Source: Cervus elaphus (lineage: Eukaryota; Chordata; Mammalia; Artiodactyla; Cervidae). Taken from it: DNA of 64,000 nucleotides. Location: positions 61,735,001 to 61,799,000 of the forward strand of contig NC_057829.1 of the NCBI RefSeq assembly GCF_910594005.1. The letters run 5' to 3'. Of the stretch, positions 11,945-22,519 are shown in pieces (position 1 is the stretch's first letter; every line of letters starts with the position of its first letter). Position numbers and translations under genes: made by a program. The notes under the pieces were generated by a model. The model was given only the letters and a program-made list of their open reading frames with translations. It ran no database searches and was not told the origin of the DNA.

Positions 11945-12300
11945 AAAGCTGGTCCGTTTGCCCAGCAGATTGGGCACACTCACATTTGTAGGCCTTTTGC
12001 TCATGCATTCCCTGTCCGGGCCACCTGCCCCTCCCCTTGGCAAAATCTGACCCAATCACTGTGTGTCCCAAGGTACCCTCATAAAACAGTCTCTCCTCTG
12101 AGAACCTCCTTCACCTGAGAAAAGGCCTTCTAATCCCAAAGCTTCCCCCATGACCCCACTCTGCTGCCAGAGTTTACAGTTCCGTGTCCCCTTCCCCGTC
12201 CTCAACAGTACATCCCTTGAGGGCAGGGGCTTGCTCACTCCCAGCTGGAGCCTCAACACCCAGGGCAGCTACTGGCTCCCTAAATGTTTGCTGACTTCAG
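11945..12300 (+). repeat. L2 LINE 3' region
   Basis: It reads 'taggccttttgctcatgcat', 'gagaacctccttcacc', 'cccttgagggcaggggcttg' and 'gctccctaaatgtttgctga', consistent with L2. Confidence 0.7.
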
Positions 12301-12324
12301 TAACAAGACTCTTCTCCTGATCCT

Positions 12325-12535
12325 ATCATAATGAAGATGGCTTTCATTTAGCAGGCCTCACAATGTACCAAGCACTTCCTACACATTATCTTCAGTCCTC
12401 ACAAGAACCAGAGACCTATGTATCAACAGCCTCCTTTTCCTGATAGAAAACAACAAGGCTCAGAGAAGTTAAGTAATTTGCCCAAGGTCACACAGCAAAT
12501 GACTGACTTTACACCAGGAAATTTCACTTACATCT
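12325..12535 (+). repeat. MIR SINE
   Basis: It reads 'caatgtaccaagcacttcc', 'ctcacaagaacc', 'gaagttaagtaatttgcc' and 'caaggtcacacagcaaatga', a well preserved MIR. Confidence 0.9.
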
Positions 12536-12539
12536 CATT

Positions 12540-12900
12540 CTGATTTGCAAGAATTCAAGAGTTCATAAAAGTTAAAACAGACCTTGTCCTCAAAACTAAA
12601 GGAGAGAGAGCAAGAAAGGAGACGACTTCAAGATTCAGACCCAAAAGCAAAGGAGAGGGGCTAAAATTCTCAGACCTAGGCTGCTTCCAGGGTAACAGCT
12701 ACAGGAGAAATGCCCCAAGGACAAGGAAAAGAAACAGAGAGGAGGTCCAGAGGGAACAGGTGTGGAGGGTGACCCTGCAGCCTTGGGGATCCTCTAGACA
12801 GATTTCTGACCTTCTGTTCCTCTCCAGGACCACACAGGATCCCCAAGGAATTTCAGTTTGTTCTATCCTCTCCTGAAGCAGTATCTTTCCCCAGCATCAC

Positions 12901-12936
<36 letters not shown>

Positions 12937-14255
12937 TCAATTCCCATCTAGATTGCATCTAGATTGCAAATTCTCTGAACCCTCCACGGAAATTTTTCAG
13001 TCTCAGCCAATGTGCTCATTGCTGACCTTGGTACAGAGTTTGATCCAGGAGACCGTTCTCCCCAGGGTCAGATTTCTGCCTCTGACCAGCTGGGAGTCAT
13101 GAAAATATGCTCAAAAGTTCTCAAGAGCCACTGCAGGGGCCCAGGAGTGTGAGAAGGAGAAGGCGGGTTTCAAAGGGGCTGGCAGCCTCCTCCCAAGTCC
13201 AGTTCAAAAATCTCCCAAGGCAGCCACCTCTACAAGCAGCACAAAGGCCCCGCATGAGACCAAAAATCTACACACACAGCCCATGGACATGGAGATTCTC
13301 CCAGCTTCGTGCAAATGACTGAGGTGACCCCACAGATCCCAGGAATTCACACACACACACACATTCTGCAAGAGAATTGGGGAAAACAAATTATATAGGT
13401 CTATAAACACACATGCAAGCTAACCACATACACACATGCTAACCACTCACACACTACAAAGCTTAGCCAGTCTAGAAAGGTCTGAGTTTTCTCAAGAATT
13501 TACAAGTGGGAGACAAGAGAGGCTAAGAGAAATGTTTTTTTTATGACTTGTCATGGTCAACATCTTTAACCTCATGTCTCCCACTCCTAGTTCCTGACCT
13601 CTCAGCATTATTCACGGACTCCTGGTCCAGGTCACATCTACCCCTCTCTGGGTGCTGAATATAACATATCCCAAGCCTCAAACCCCAATTCCTCAAGTCC
13701 ATTGTCTGGGTTGGGGATGGCTGGATGTGTGGTAGGGGACCATGCCTTCCACCTGCAAGGGAAAAATTCTAAAGGTTCTGGGGCAAACAATGGGGAGCGA
13801 CGCGGGGAGGGGGGCGGGTGGTGGAGGACTAGAAACTTCAACTCCATCCCCTCCTGCTGCCCATCAGCAACCTGCAAGCCCTCAGAACCCAAAGGCACAC
13901 CTTCCACTCAGAACACAGACGGAGCCCCATGTGCCCAGAAGGAGCCACGGTGCCTGGTGAGCAGGAGGCACGTCCCTCCTGGGGCCAGCAAGGCTTTCTG
14001 GCACCAATTCATAGGCACCCTGGAGACACCAAGTGCTGGCGCAGTGGGAAGGCCTGTGATACTGAACGCAGGGTGCAGATGTGAGGATGGGAGCCGACAG
14101 CCCCACAAGGGCCCTTCGAATCCCAAGAAAGGGAAACAGCAGCGCTCCTGGCTCCTGGCCCCTGGCAGGCACCGACTCCTTTATTCGCTGCAGAGCCCAG
14201 GCCCCGACGGTCTTGCCCCCATCTTTGGCCCTGAATAGCGTCGGGGTGGGAAGGC
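12540..14255. other. Unassigned sequence between MIR and SLIT1 exon 1
   Basis: No exon or repeat family was recognised. Simple CA repeats lie at 12902-12931 and near 13350. Nearer the exon the sequence becomes GC-richer as it enters the CpG island. Open frames on both strands here have no recognisable domains. Confidence 0.5.
12902..12931 (+). repeat. (CA)15 microsatellite
   Basis: Perfect AC dinucleotide tract. Confidence 0.95.
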
Positions 14256-14259
14256 AACC

Positions 14260-15060
14260 TCCGGGCTGCCCGCGGGCTAAGGATGGGGGCCATACTCACA
14301 GGCGCTCCGTGTTCCGCGGGATGTTCTTGGGGACGGCCCGCAGCCCGGTGCCGTGGCAATCCACCGTGGTGCCAGCGCAGGTGCAGAGGGCGGGGCACCC
14401 CGTGGCACCTAGGCGCCACGCGGCTGCCCACAGCAGCAGCCAGAGCGCGGGCCGGACGAGCAACGCCGCGGGCCCCCTCGGGGGTGTCAGCGCCATGGTG
14501 CCCTCACCGCGTCCCGCTTCCTTGCCAGACGGCGGCAGCCGCTCACCATCCCCGTCCGGGGTGGCCTCCAGGTGCAGTCCCGGGGCAGAGCCACCGAGGA
14601 GACCGTGAGCTTGTACGCTGCGCCCTTGCGGGCTGGGTGGCACCTTGCTCCTCCAAGCGCCGGCGCCTGTGCGCGGACGGAGGGAGCGCGCCTTGGGCGG
14701 AGGGCGCTCGGCTCCTCTCGGTTTCTCGCTGGCTGCGTCTCCCTCCCTCCCTCCCTCCAGCTCCCAACTGACTGCTGCGAGGAGGAAAATGGGCAGGCCC
14801 CGCGCGCGCACGCACCCCGCGCACACACATACACACACACACTCACACCCGCACGCTCGCTCCCACCCGGCAGTCATCCATCAATCGAAAAGCACACAAC
14901 CAGAGCCAGACTCCTCCCCGCCCTCCCCCCACGCCCCCTCCCCGCCCCCGCCTCCCGACGACCACTCGCCAGCCGCTGCGAGCGGGCTCACAGTTTCAAA
15001 GGTGGAACATCCGAGAGCGGGCAGGGGCTGCGGGGGAGTGGGGGGCCCACAGTTGGACCT
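14260..15060. promoter_or_regulatory. SLIT1: SLIT1 CpG island and presumptive promoter/5'UTR
   Basis: CpG dinucleotides, rare elsewhere in the window, are dense here, and the island covers SLIT1 coding exon 1. Minus-strand GC boxes (plus-strand runs of 'ccccctccccgcccccgcc' near 14935-14955) lie about 450 bases upstream of the start codon. There is no TATA box in a sensible place. Short CA tracts at 14821-14842 and 15081-15114 lie in or just upstream of the 5'UTR. The exact transcription start cannot be read from sequence. Confidence 0.8.
14300..14496 (-). CDS. SLIT1: SLIT1 coding exon 1 (residues 1-66, partial)
   Basis: This exon encodes the N terminus of SLIT1, a large secreted guidance ligand for ROBO receptors in the nervous system. 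The start codon at 14496-14494 has a strong context (ACC before, G after). Residues 1-33 form a signal peptide with core LLVRPALWLLLWAAAWRL. The mature part opens the first LRRNT cap, with cysteines 34, 38, 40 and 47 in the CX3CXCX6C pattern, then GLRAVPKNIPRNTERL. The exon ends after CT of a Leu codon at 14300, followed by donor GTGAGT. The protein closely resembles mammalian SLIT1 rather than SLIT2 or SLIT3. The remaining exons (LRR, EGF, laminin-G, CT-knot) lie beyond the left edge. The frame stays open upstream of the ATG into the 5'UTR; this looks like absence of stops in GC-rich DNA. Confidence 0.95.
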
Positions 15061-15079
15061 GTCACGTCCCGACCAGCTC

Positions 15080-15080
<1 letters not shown>

Positions 15081-15113
<33 letters not shown>

Positions 15114-15114
15114 T
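15081..15114 (+). repeat. (CA)n microsatellite in SLIT1 promoter
   Basis: AC dinucleotide tract with one interruption, about 585 bases upstream of the SLIT1 start codon on the coding strand. Confidence 0.9.
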
Positions 15115-15330
15115 AAGCCGAGGATGCACACACTTGGACGCAGGCACCCGGCACCCGCAGCCGCAGCTGCTGGTCCGAGTTGGGGGAGGGGATCTTCTTT
15201 TGCAGCCTGGACCCCTTTCCCCAGGCGACAGCCAAACTTTCCCCGACGGCAGAAACGGCTCTAGGGCCCCACCAGACTTGCTTTTTCAATTCTTGGTGAA
15301 AGGACGCTCCCGAGCACCTGGTGACATCGC

Positions 15331-15337
15331 TGAGTCA
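15331..15337 (+). promoter_or_regulatory. AP-1-like site TGAGTCA
   Basis: A perfect TGAGTCA core in the context 'catcgctgagtcacctac' lies about 835 bases upstream of the SLIT1 start codon. Such 7-mers occur by chance, so occupancy is inference. Confidence 0.3.
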
Positions 15338-15396
15338 CCTACATCACTTAGCCTGGTACCCTAAGGATGGAACAGGAGCACCAGGCTGTGTGTGTG

Positions 15397-15427
15397 GGGA
15401 TGGGGGGGGGTTGGGGGGGGGGGGTTG
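15397..15427 (+). promoter_or_regulatory. G-quadruplex-prone G-run upstream of SLIT1
   Basis: Runs of four, about nine and about twelve G, separated by AT or TT, plus a trailing GG, lie on the plus strand (template strand for SLIT1) about 900 bases upstream of its ATG. The pattern can satisfy the G3+N1-7 rule several ways. Confidence 0.5.
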
Positions 15428-15429
15428 GC

Positions 15430-16310
15430 AGTGCACATACACCAAAGGCCAAGCAAGTTTCCTCCCCTCCCTCAACACATTCTCTGACAAGATGGCAGCA
15501 ACCCCACTTCTCCAAGGGGAGTGCAGAAGTTAACTCCCCCCAGAATGAGAGTGACCCTGATTTGGACAGTGGCACTGCTGGGAGATGTTTTTGCCCATTA
15601 GGCAATGCTGGCTTCCCAGAATATCAATGGGGGTTGGAAATCCTGCAAATACCTTACACCAGATTCCTCCATTGTGAAGACAGTTGAAAATGATCCTGTC
15701 ATGGAAGGATCGCTGTAAGACCAGTGTGAATCCGGGTGTGAACAGGAAATCCAAGTGGAGAGAGAATTCACCTCAACTCAGAAAAGATAAGGACCTCCCC
15801 CAAATCAAGGAGAGCTGTTGGTACCCCCTAGAGAACCCAGAAGTTGTTTATCTGTGAGCTGGGGGCCCTGATTCAAGGTTGACTGGAGCCCAAGAAGAAG
15901 CAGTTGAACAGGTTAAGAATCACCTCCCTTCATTGGAGTTGGCTACCCATGTTTCTGCTTGAGAGAAACCAGAAAGAAAAGGTGACTGATCCAGGAGATG
16001 CCAGGGGTAGGTACAGCAGGGTACAGTTTATCAGAGTGTATTGATAGACTCCACAAGATTAAACCGCATCACTCACTGTGTACCAAGGCTCAGGGGTTTT
16101 CTTTTTCTTTTATATCTTGATGAAAAATGTGCAGTATCTCTACTGTCATAGACAGAACTGGGACCCATGTGTCACAACTACTGTGACTGATTTTATGGGC
16201 TGTTGATGGTTCTTTTGAGTTTTCACACAGTCCTGCCCATGACCTCTAACTAGGGCTGTGGATCCTGGATCCTGGATCACCAATTAGGTGACAGTTCAGG
16301 GGGAAGGGAT
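15430..16310. other. Unassigned SLIT1 upstream sequence
   Basis: No repeat or gene was recognised. A short tandem of TGGATCC-type units lies near 16258-16280. Confidence 0.45.
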
Positions 16311-16346
16311 TTTCTCTGGGTCCCTATGTGGTGTGATCTTAGAGAA

Positions 16347-16577
16347 AGTAGTGAAAGTGAAAGGGTTAGCTGCTCAGTTGTGTCCGACTCTTCGTGACCC
16401 CATGGGCTGTAGCCCACCAGGCTCCTCTGTACATGGAATTCTCTAGCCAAGAATACTGGAGTGTGTTGCCACTGCTTTCTCCAGGGGATCGTCCCAATCC
16501 AGGGATTGAACCTGGGTCTCCTACATTACAGGCAGATTCTTTACCTTCTGAGCCACCAGGAAAGCCCTCTTTCTCGA
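16347..16577 (-). repeat. Bov-A2 SINE with long flanking duplication
   Basis: Reversed Bov-A2 order: 'gctgctcagttgtgtccgac', 'tgtagcccaccaggctcc', 'aagaatactggagtg', 'gattgaacctgggtctcc', 'ttctgagccaccagg'. Flanks 16318-16346 and 16578-16606 match in 28 of 29 bases, unusually long for a target-site duplication of this family. Confidence 0.9.
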
Positions 16578-16609
16578 GGGTCCCTGTGTGGTGTGATCTT
16601 AGAGAACCT

Positions 16610-17905
16610 TCCCACAAGTCAGGCCAGAGCTTGCTGTCTGCAATGGCCTTTTCTCCCTTCTCTTTGACAAATTCCTTCTCCTTCTCCACAGGCCCTCAGC
16701 CCCTTTCCTCTCCTCAGACCTCCCCCACTGCCTCAGGCAGAGAGAAATCCTCATTCCTCCATTTTATTCCCTCAGCTGGATCTCTATTTACACATGTGGC
16801 TCCTTCTCTGACACTCCTCCTGGGACCTAATCGCCCCCCTCTTCCCCCGCCCCCCTGCAGCTTCCTCATTTCCTGGCTTTGGCACTTAACCCAGCACCCG
16901 GCACTTAGTAGGCCTGTCACAGACGTCTGGTCTCCAACCTTCTGCTCCAGAGGTGCCTCCCTGGGCCCCTGACTTCAGAAGCCAGGACCCATGTGGGGAG
17001 GATGAGAGTGTTGATTAATGGGCAACATGCCCTGGGGGCTTCAAAGTAGCTGGGTGGAGAAGCAGGCAGAGGGGTGGGAGCAGGCTGGAGGCTGCAGTAT
17101 TAGCCCTGCCAGTGGCTCCTGAGAGTCAGCCACAGCCTTAGAAGCTTTCAGACCAGCCTGGACAGTGAATCCCCAGCAGGCCTTAAGCCAAATTGTCACT
17201 GCCTGGCAAGGCCTGGCCTTTCCTTTAAAGGGGAGAAGGAAAGAGGGCCCCTCAGACCCTGGACAAAGACTCCTCCTGCCAGCCCATCATGGGAGGCCCT
17301 GCCCCAGTGGCAAGGCAGCTCCCCAACTTGGCTCCCATCCCCAGTTCCTCCACCCCAGAACCTGGCTGGCTCCCCGATTCTGGAAGCAGCTCACCATGAA
17401 TGAACGCAGCCCATTAATGTTCCCGGCACATTTACTCGTTAAACAACCGCCTGGCCAGCCGCCCGCCCCCTGCCCCACCCGTTTGCTTTTTCAGCTTCCT
17501 CTCCCATGCCCCTCCCTCTGTTGGATCTCCCTACCCCCTCCCTACAGTCGGGCCACCTGCTCCCTCTGCATGGCTGGGGAGGAGGCAGGCCTGTCACATT
17601 GCTCCTGCCCGGAAGGCTCCTCCAAGAACCTCTCTGCCCACTGGCCACCAGCAGGGCAAGCCCCCAGGGCATGCTTGGGGCTGGGTCTTCATAGTCCAGC
17701 GGTGTGAGCCTCCTGGGCATCCCCTCAGCCTCACATGCTCTGGACTTGAGGGCCACCTCCTGCCTGTGACTCCAGGAGAAAGTGCCTCCTTCTGGCTTTC
17801 TGCACCACCAGCCCCTCTGAAGCACAAGAAGGTGGGGAGCCTGGATGAGGCTCACTGTGGTTTGGATTTCCAAACTACAAAAGGCAAGAAGGAGACAGAA
17901 AGCCT
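16610..17905. other. Unassigned SLIT1 upstream sequence
   Basis: This repeat-poor stretch lies 2.1-3.4 kb upstream of the SLIT1 start. It is pyrimidine-rich in parts. Around 17395-17455 it has AT-rich cores ('cagcccattaatgttccc', 'ctcgttaaacaaccgc') set in GC-rich sequence, which could mark a regulatory element. No exon was recognised. Confidence 0.4.
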
Positions 17906-17909
17906 GCTA

Positions 17910-18180
17910 CTTAGGCATTGATTAGACACCATTTATTGACTACGTGTGTACTATGTGCATTGTACTGGAAGTCAGCAATTCAACAAGGAATACAAATGGC
18001 CCTTTCCCCCAGGGACCTGACGGTCCAGCAGGAGAATAGAAAGAAAAACCCACTCAGTGTGATGGGTGGCATACTCAGGGAATGTGGAATTGCAGAGAAG
18101 CTAGAGTGTGGGACCTGGGACAAGGCTGGAAGACTTCCTGGAAGAGGAGGCATTTGAGCCGAATCTTGAAGGATAAATAG
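17910..18180 (+). repeat. Ancient interspersed repeat (unnamed)
   Basis: It shows 'accatttattgactacgtgt', 'cccccagggacctgacgg' and a distal 'ggaagaggaggcatttgagc' segment. This is a widespread old mammalian repeat pattern, related to pieces near 5950, 34430 and 57120. Confidence 0.5.
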
Positions 18181-18205
18181 GCATTAACTAATGTGGATCT
18201 TAAGC

Positions 18206-18421
18206 ACTGTTGTACTGTGCTTAGTCCCTCAGTCGTGTCCAACTCTTTGCAACCCCATGGACTGTAGCCTACCAGGCTCCTCTGTCCACGGGATTCTCCA
18301 GGCAAGCATACTGGAATGGGTTGTCATCTCCAACTCCAGGGCATCTTCCCAACCCAGGGATCGAACCCAGGTCTCTGACATTGCAGGCAGATTCTTTACC
18401 ACCTGAGCCACGAGGGAAGCC
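18206..18421 (-). repeat. Bov-A2 SINE, full-length unit
   Basis: Reversed Bov-A2 order from 'ccctcagtcgtgtccaac' to 'ccacctgagccacgagggaa'. It is followed immediately by a second partial unit. Confidence 0.92.
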
Positions 18422-18535
18422 CAAGAATACTGGAGTGGGGAGCCTATCCCTTCTCCAGGGGAACGTCCCGACCCAGGAATCGAAAAAGCGTCTCCTGCCT
18501 TGCAGGCAGATTCTTTACCAGCTGAGCTACATTGG
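18422..18535 (-). repeat. Bov-A2 SINE, partial unit in tandem
   Basis: It starts at the internal 'aagaatactggagtgggg' and runs to 'ccagctgagctacattgg' in the same orientation. It lies head-to-tail with the unit at 18206-18421. Confidence 0.88.
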
Positions 18536-18939
18536 TGAACAGCAGAAGAGGAAGGAAGACTTTCTGGTCAAAGAGAACTGCATGAGGTAAGTCACATAGA
18601 CAGCCGCAGCATCCTCAGTGGCTGAGCCGTGGCAAGTTCCATGAGGCTGGTACCTGGCAGGGGGTTCAGGTAGGCAGTACTGGCAGAGGTCTGGTGCAGC
18701 CATTCTCTCTGGTTTATTGGGCTTTCAGAATCTCATGGTCTGTCCCTGTGCCCAGGACATGCCTATATGAGTGTATGCTTGGAATGTCCCTTGAACCAGT
18801 GACAGTGGCCTCCAGGGAGGGGACTCAGTGGTGGCAGGGGCAGCTTGAGCACGTGTTGTTGTCATTTTCCACTGTTTGGATTTGTTTACCTGTGTAGTAT
18901 GACATCATCCTCTATTACCCCCTAAACATTTTTTTTTAA

Positions 18940-19085
18940 TCCCCAGGGATGCTTATTACAAACGCCTACCCCTAGGACCCACCCAAGACCTTAATCAGAA
19001 CCTTCACTGTTAGTAAACTGGAGCATGAAGAAGTGCAATTCTGACCCAGGTGGTTCCAGAGACAGTGATCTAAGAATCAAGGCCG
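18940..19085 (+). repeat. MER5A-like DNA transposon fragment
   Basis: It shows 'gatgcttattacaaacgcc', 'taatcagaaccttcac', 'gacccaggtggttccag' in MER5 (hAT-Charlie) order; diverged. Confidence 0.45.
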
Positions 19086-19089
19086 AGTG

Positions 19090-20960
19090 TGCTGAGTTAA
19101 TGAGTTTGAACTTGGCCCTGAAAACTCTGGGGAGTCATTGAAGGAAGGCGGCCTGGCAGGAACAAAGGGTCTGAGGCCTGCCTGCCTCCCTCCTCTCCAG
19201 TTTCCACACGCTTTTAGCCGGGATGAGACACATCAAAGAGAAAGATAGTCACGGGGGAGTGGTAGGGGAGGGGAGGGGCAGGAACCTTGTGACACTGGTC
19301 AGAGTAGCTTGATCCCAAGCTATCAGAGCTGGAAAGGGATTCATAAGTGATCAGATCCAAACAGCACCGACCAGTTGGCGGCCCAGAGAAGAGTTGCAGA
19401 GGTGAGCCATGGACGAGGCCGCATCTTGCTTCACTAGACCCACACCTGGGTAGAACCCAGCATCAATACTCCATCCCAGACTCTCCTCCTGACCCTGTCA
19501 CCCCCACAGGGACTGAGGAAGAAGGAGTCCCTGAAAGGTTGTGGAGGCAGAACCCAGGATATTTTAGCTTTAATCTCCAACCCCCTCGGTTCACTCAAGT
19601 TTGAAGGAGGCTGGACCATTTGAGACTGTCAGTGACAAAGCTTGGAGCACACTCCTAAGATTACTGGCCTTTATAGAAGCCACCACTGCATCCAGAACAA
19701 CTCTGGCAGATGAAGCTGGTGTGAACACCAACTCTTCCCAACTCTGTGGGTGCTTCAGTGATGATTCTGCACTGGCGGTGGGATGAGGCACCACAGGGAA
19801 GAACTATTTGGAAATCCCTGGCCACTCTGTGGGCAGCAATTTCTCTCCTCTCTCCCCTGAGACCACTAGCCCCCTTAGCCTCCCAAACTCTCACCTTTGA
19901 CTCTGAAACTCAGCTTCACACCAGATTCCGCCTGGGTGCCCCTTCTGCTCTGTGGCCTGGAAACTCTCTCCGGGCTACAAGCTGGAGGCAATTACAGTTC
20001 TCACCACCCTTGTTTTCCCTCTTAAAGGAATCATCATCCTGTATGACCAGTTGCTCAATGTCCAAAAACCATTGTTTCATATCTTTTTTTTTTCTGGCTT
20101 TTTAGTTGTTTAAGGCAGGATGGTAAATCTGGCCCATTGCACCCTCTTGGCCAGAAACAGAAGTTTGTGAGAGATTTTTTAGCAATCCTCTGTACCCTAA
20201 AAACACTCCCAGTGTGCTGCAGAGAGAGAAGCAAACAGACAATTACATGATTCTGACAAGTATCCTGAACTTGCCAGAGAGGAAGTGCCTCAGCCTTGCT
20301 GGGGGCAGCGGGGTGCGGGGTTGGGGGGGGAGGTTGGGGGGGGCTGGGCGGCCCACTTCTCTCAGTTGAAGAAGCTCCTGTCACTCTCTGCGTGACAGTC
20401 CCCACACCAGATCCCCTTCCATCACCCTCATCCTAAACAACATCTCAAGGCAGCCTTCTCTGACCCGCTTAGGGGTTAAGTCAGCCCCCTGACCTGTCGT
20501 GTGATCTCCTGGCTCACCATGCCTCCCCCAGAGCATGAAATCGTCATTTGCAATTACTTGTTTATCCATCTCTCTCCCCCTCTAAGCTGAAGCGACAGGT
20601 TTGCAGCTATCTTGTTCCCTATTGCCTGTTCAGGGCAAGATGCAGGGGAATAAGTGTATTTTACTGAATTGTAGGGAGGTCATTCTGGAGAGAAGGAATC
20701 TTGAGAATAAAGGCGCAAAAAAGGCAGGCCTCCAGTCAGAGTGGAAGCAATGAAGAGGCACATTTGGCTAGAGAGAGGATTCCTTGGGGGAACAATGAGA
20801 TTGAATCGGGGTGTGAGAGAGCAAGCTGCTGAGGGACTGGAGGGCATGCTGAAACCCTCTATGGGAGCCAGGCTGCAGGCCTCCAAGTCCAAGAAAATGA
20901 CAAAAACTGGCATCCGGGAGCTCGTTAATTCCCTTGTATCTTGAAGTTTTCATCTGTAAA
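19090..20960. other. Unassigned intergenic sequence
   Basis: No gene recognised. A weak L2-like stretch is near 20430-20560. A G-rich block at 20306-20350 has several GGG runs and could form a G-quadruplex. Open frames are short and featureless. Confidence 0.45.
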
Positions 20961-20964
20961 GAAT

Positions 20965-21175
20965 AATCCTGACAGCTAACACTTTCATTATGCTTGTAAA
21001 TTCTAAGGGCTTATGCTATTTCAAGAGTTTTGCACAAATCATTTAATTCTCCCAGTAAGCTTATGAGGTGGGTGCTATTTTTACAAATGAGAATGTTGAA
21101 AGCACACAGAGGTTTAGTAACTCCCCCAAGGTCACACAGCACAGAGGTGGCAGAGCTGTGGTGTAAAATGGGGAT
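20965..21175 (+). repeat. MIR SINE
   Basis: It reads 'tgacagctaacactttcatt', 'cacaaatcatttaattctcc', 'aagcttatgaggtgggtgct' and 'caaggtcacacagcaca', a clear MIR. Confidence 0.9.
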
Positions 21176-21179
21176 AAGA

Positions 21180-21880
21180 TCAACCTCCTGAAGAGGGTGT
21201 GAGATTGAATGGAAAGTACATATGAAAGTGCCTTATGCTGTCCTGGCGTGTGGAAAATGTGTTCATTTCAAAAACACCCAAAACCGGTAAGAGTTTTAGG
21301 TTAGGGGAAAGGTCTGTCTAGAGATAATTTCTTCTGACAAACACTATATAATTAATTTCGCAGCACTTTATTCTCTCCTTTTTCTTCAGCTCCTTCTGCA
21401 AATGATGCTTTCTGCATCTGCCTAGCAATGTAACTGACACAGAGTCCAGATATTCTTCAAGCTTTCCTTGTCTTCATGGACCATACCCTGGGTCTTCCAA
21501 CCTCAAAGGTAGTAATCATTCTCAAACTGAACAAAAACCTAAGTTCAGCAGCTCATAGCCTAAAAACATTGAATGTATTTCATTGTAAATCTAATTTATT
21601 TTTTAAAAAGCATCAAAGTGGTAACATCACTGAAATTATAGGTGATTTTTAGCCTCTTATTTTATACTCTCCTCTATTTCCCATATTTTCTATAATAAAA
21701 AGGCTATAACCAAAAATTTAAACATTATTATAGAAATAAAAATGTAGTTACTAAATCTGTAATTATTGCCTGAATACAATTACTATTAAATTTAATATAT
21801 AAAATCTAATGATTTTATGAGCAAATAAATGTGCTAAATAACACATTTTATATTCCTGCACTGTCAGAGCTGCTATAGAT
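21180..21880. other. Unassigned AT-rich sequence
   Basis: AT-rich intergenic DNA with many short A/T runs. No gene or repeat family recognised with confidence. Confidence 0.4.
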
Positions 21881-21884
21881 CTGC

Positions 21885-22112
21885 AGAGGGGGCTTTAAAA
21901 AAGTGATGACTTGTATGAAAAATCTAGAACATACAAATTCACAGAAACAGAGAGCAGACTAGAGGTTATCAGGGGCCAGAGGGAGAGGGGAGGCGAAGTT
22001 ACTACCTACTGGACAAAGTTTCCATTTGGAGTGATAGAAGTTGTGGAAATAGGGGTGACAGTTGTGTAACACTGTGAATGTATTTAATGCCACTGAATCA
22101 TATGTTTTAAAC
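21885..22112 (+). repeat. L1M-type 3' end
   Basis: It shows 'cagaaacagagagcagacta', 'gaggttatcaggggccag', 'gtgtaacactgtgaatgtat', 'ttaatgccactgaatca', the usual order near old L1 3' ends. Confidence 0.75.
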
Positions 22113-22120
22113 AATGATTA

Positions 22121-22247
22121 AGGGACTTCACTGGTAGTCCAGTGGTTAAGACACCACACTTCCACTGCAAGGGGCATAGGTTTGACCCCTGGTCAGTGAA
22201 CTAAGATCCCATATGCCACTTGGTACGGCAAAAAAAAAGAAAAAAAT
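22121..22247 (+). repeat. Bov-tA SINE
   Basis: The tRNA-like head 'gggacttcactggtagtcca', then 'gtggttaagacaccacac', 'tgacccctggtcagtgaac' and 'taagatcccatatgcca' end in an A-rich tail. Confidence 0.9.
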
Positions 22248-22302
22248 AATTATAAAATAAATTTAAAATGGTTTGAATGGCATTTTTTAAATATATGTAT
22301 AA

Positions 22303-22481
22303 CTGAAAGTGAAAGTTGCTCAGTCGTGTCCGACTCTTTGTGACCCCATGGAATTCTCCAGGCCGAAATACTGGAGTGGGTAGCCTTTTCCTTCTCCAGG
22401 GGATCTTCCCAACCCAGGGATTGAACCCAGGTCTCCTGCATTGCAGGCAGATTCTTTACCAGCTGAGCCACAGGGAAGCCC
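22303..22481 (-). repeat. Bov-A2 SINE with internal deletion
   Basis: Reversed Bov-A2 from 'gaaagttgctcagtcgtgtc' to 'agctgagccacagggaag'. About 35 bases between 'gaccccatgg' and 'aattctccagg' are missing. Target-site duplication ATATGTATAA at 22293-22302 and 22482-22491. Confidence 0.93.
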
Positions 22482-22519
22482 ATATGTATAATTACCACAA
22501 CAAAAAATAAGTGATGGCT

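Noticed and set aside
14497..14877. In-frame 127-codon extension upstream of the SLIT1 ATG
   Set aside because: It lacks stops because of GC-rich and CA-repeat 5'UTR DNA, and the signal peptide starts at the downstream ATG, which has the better context and family match.
14572..15364. Long plus-strand open frames antisense to SLIT1 exon 1
   Set aside because: They run through the CpG island and CA repeats, have low-complexity Pro/His/Thr composition and no domain.
16394..16972. 192-codon plus-strand open frame
   Set aside because: Its first third is antisense Bov-A2 sequence; the rest is pyrimidine-rich DNA without a recognisable domain.
22121..22247. Possible tRNA gene
   Set aside because: The tRNA-like part is the head of a Bov-tA SINE, with SINE body and A-rich tail after it. 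The same applies to the other Bov-tA copies.
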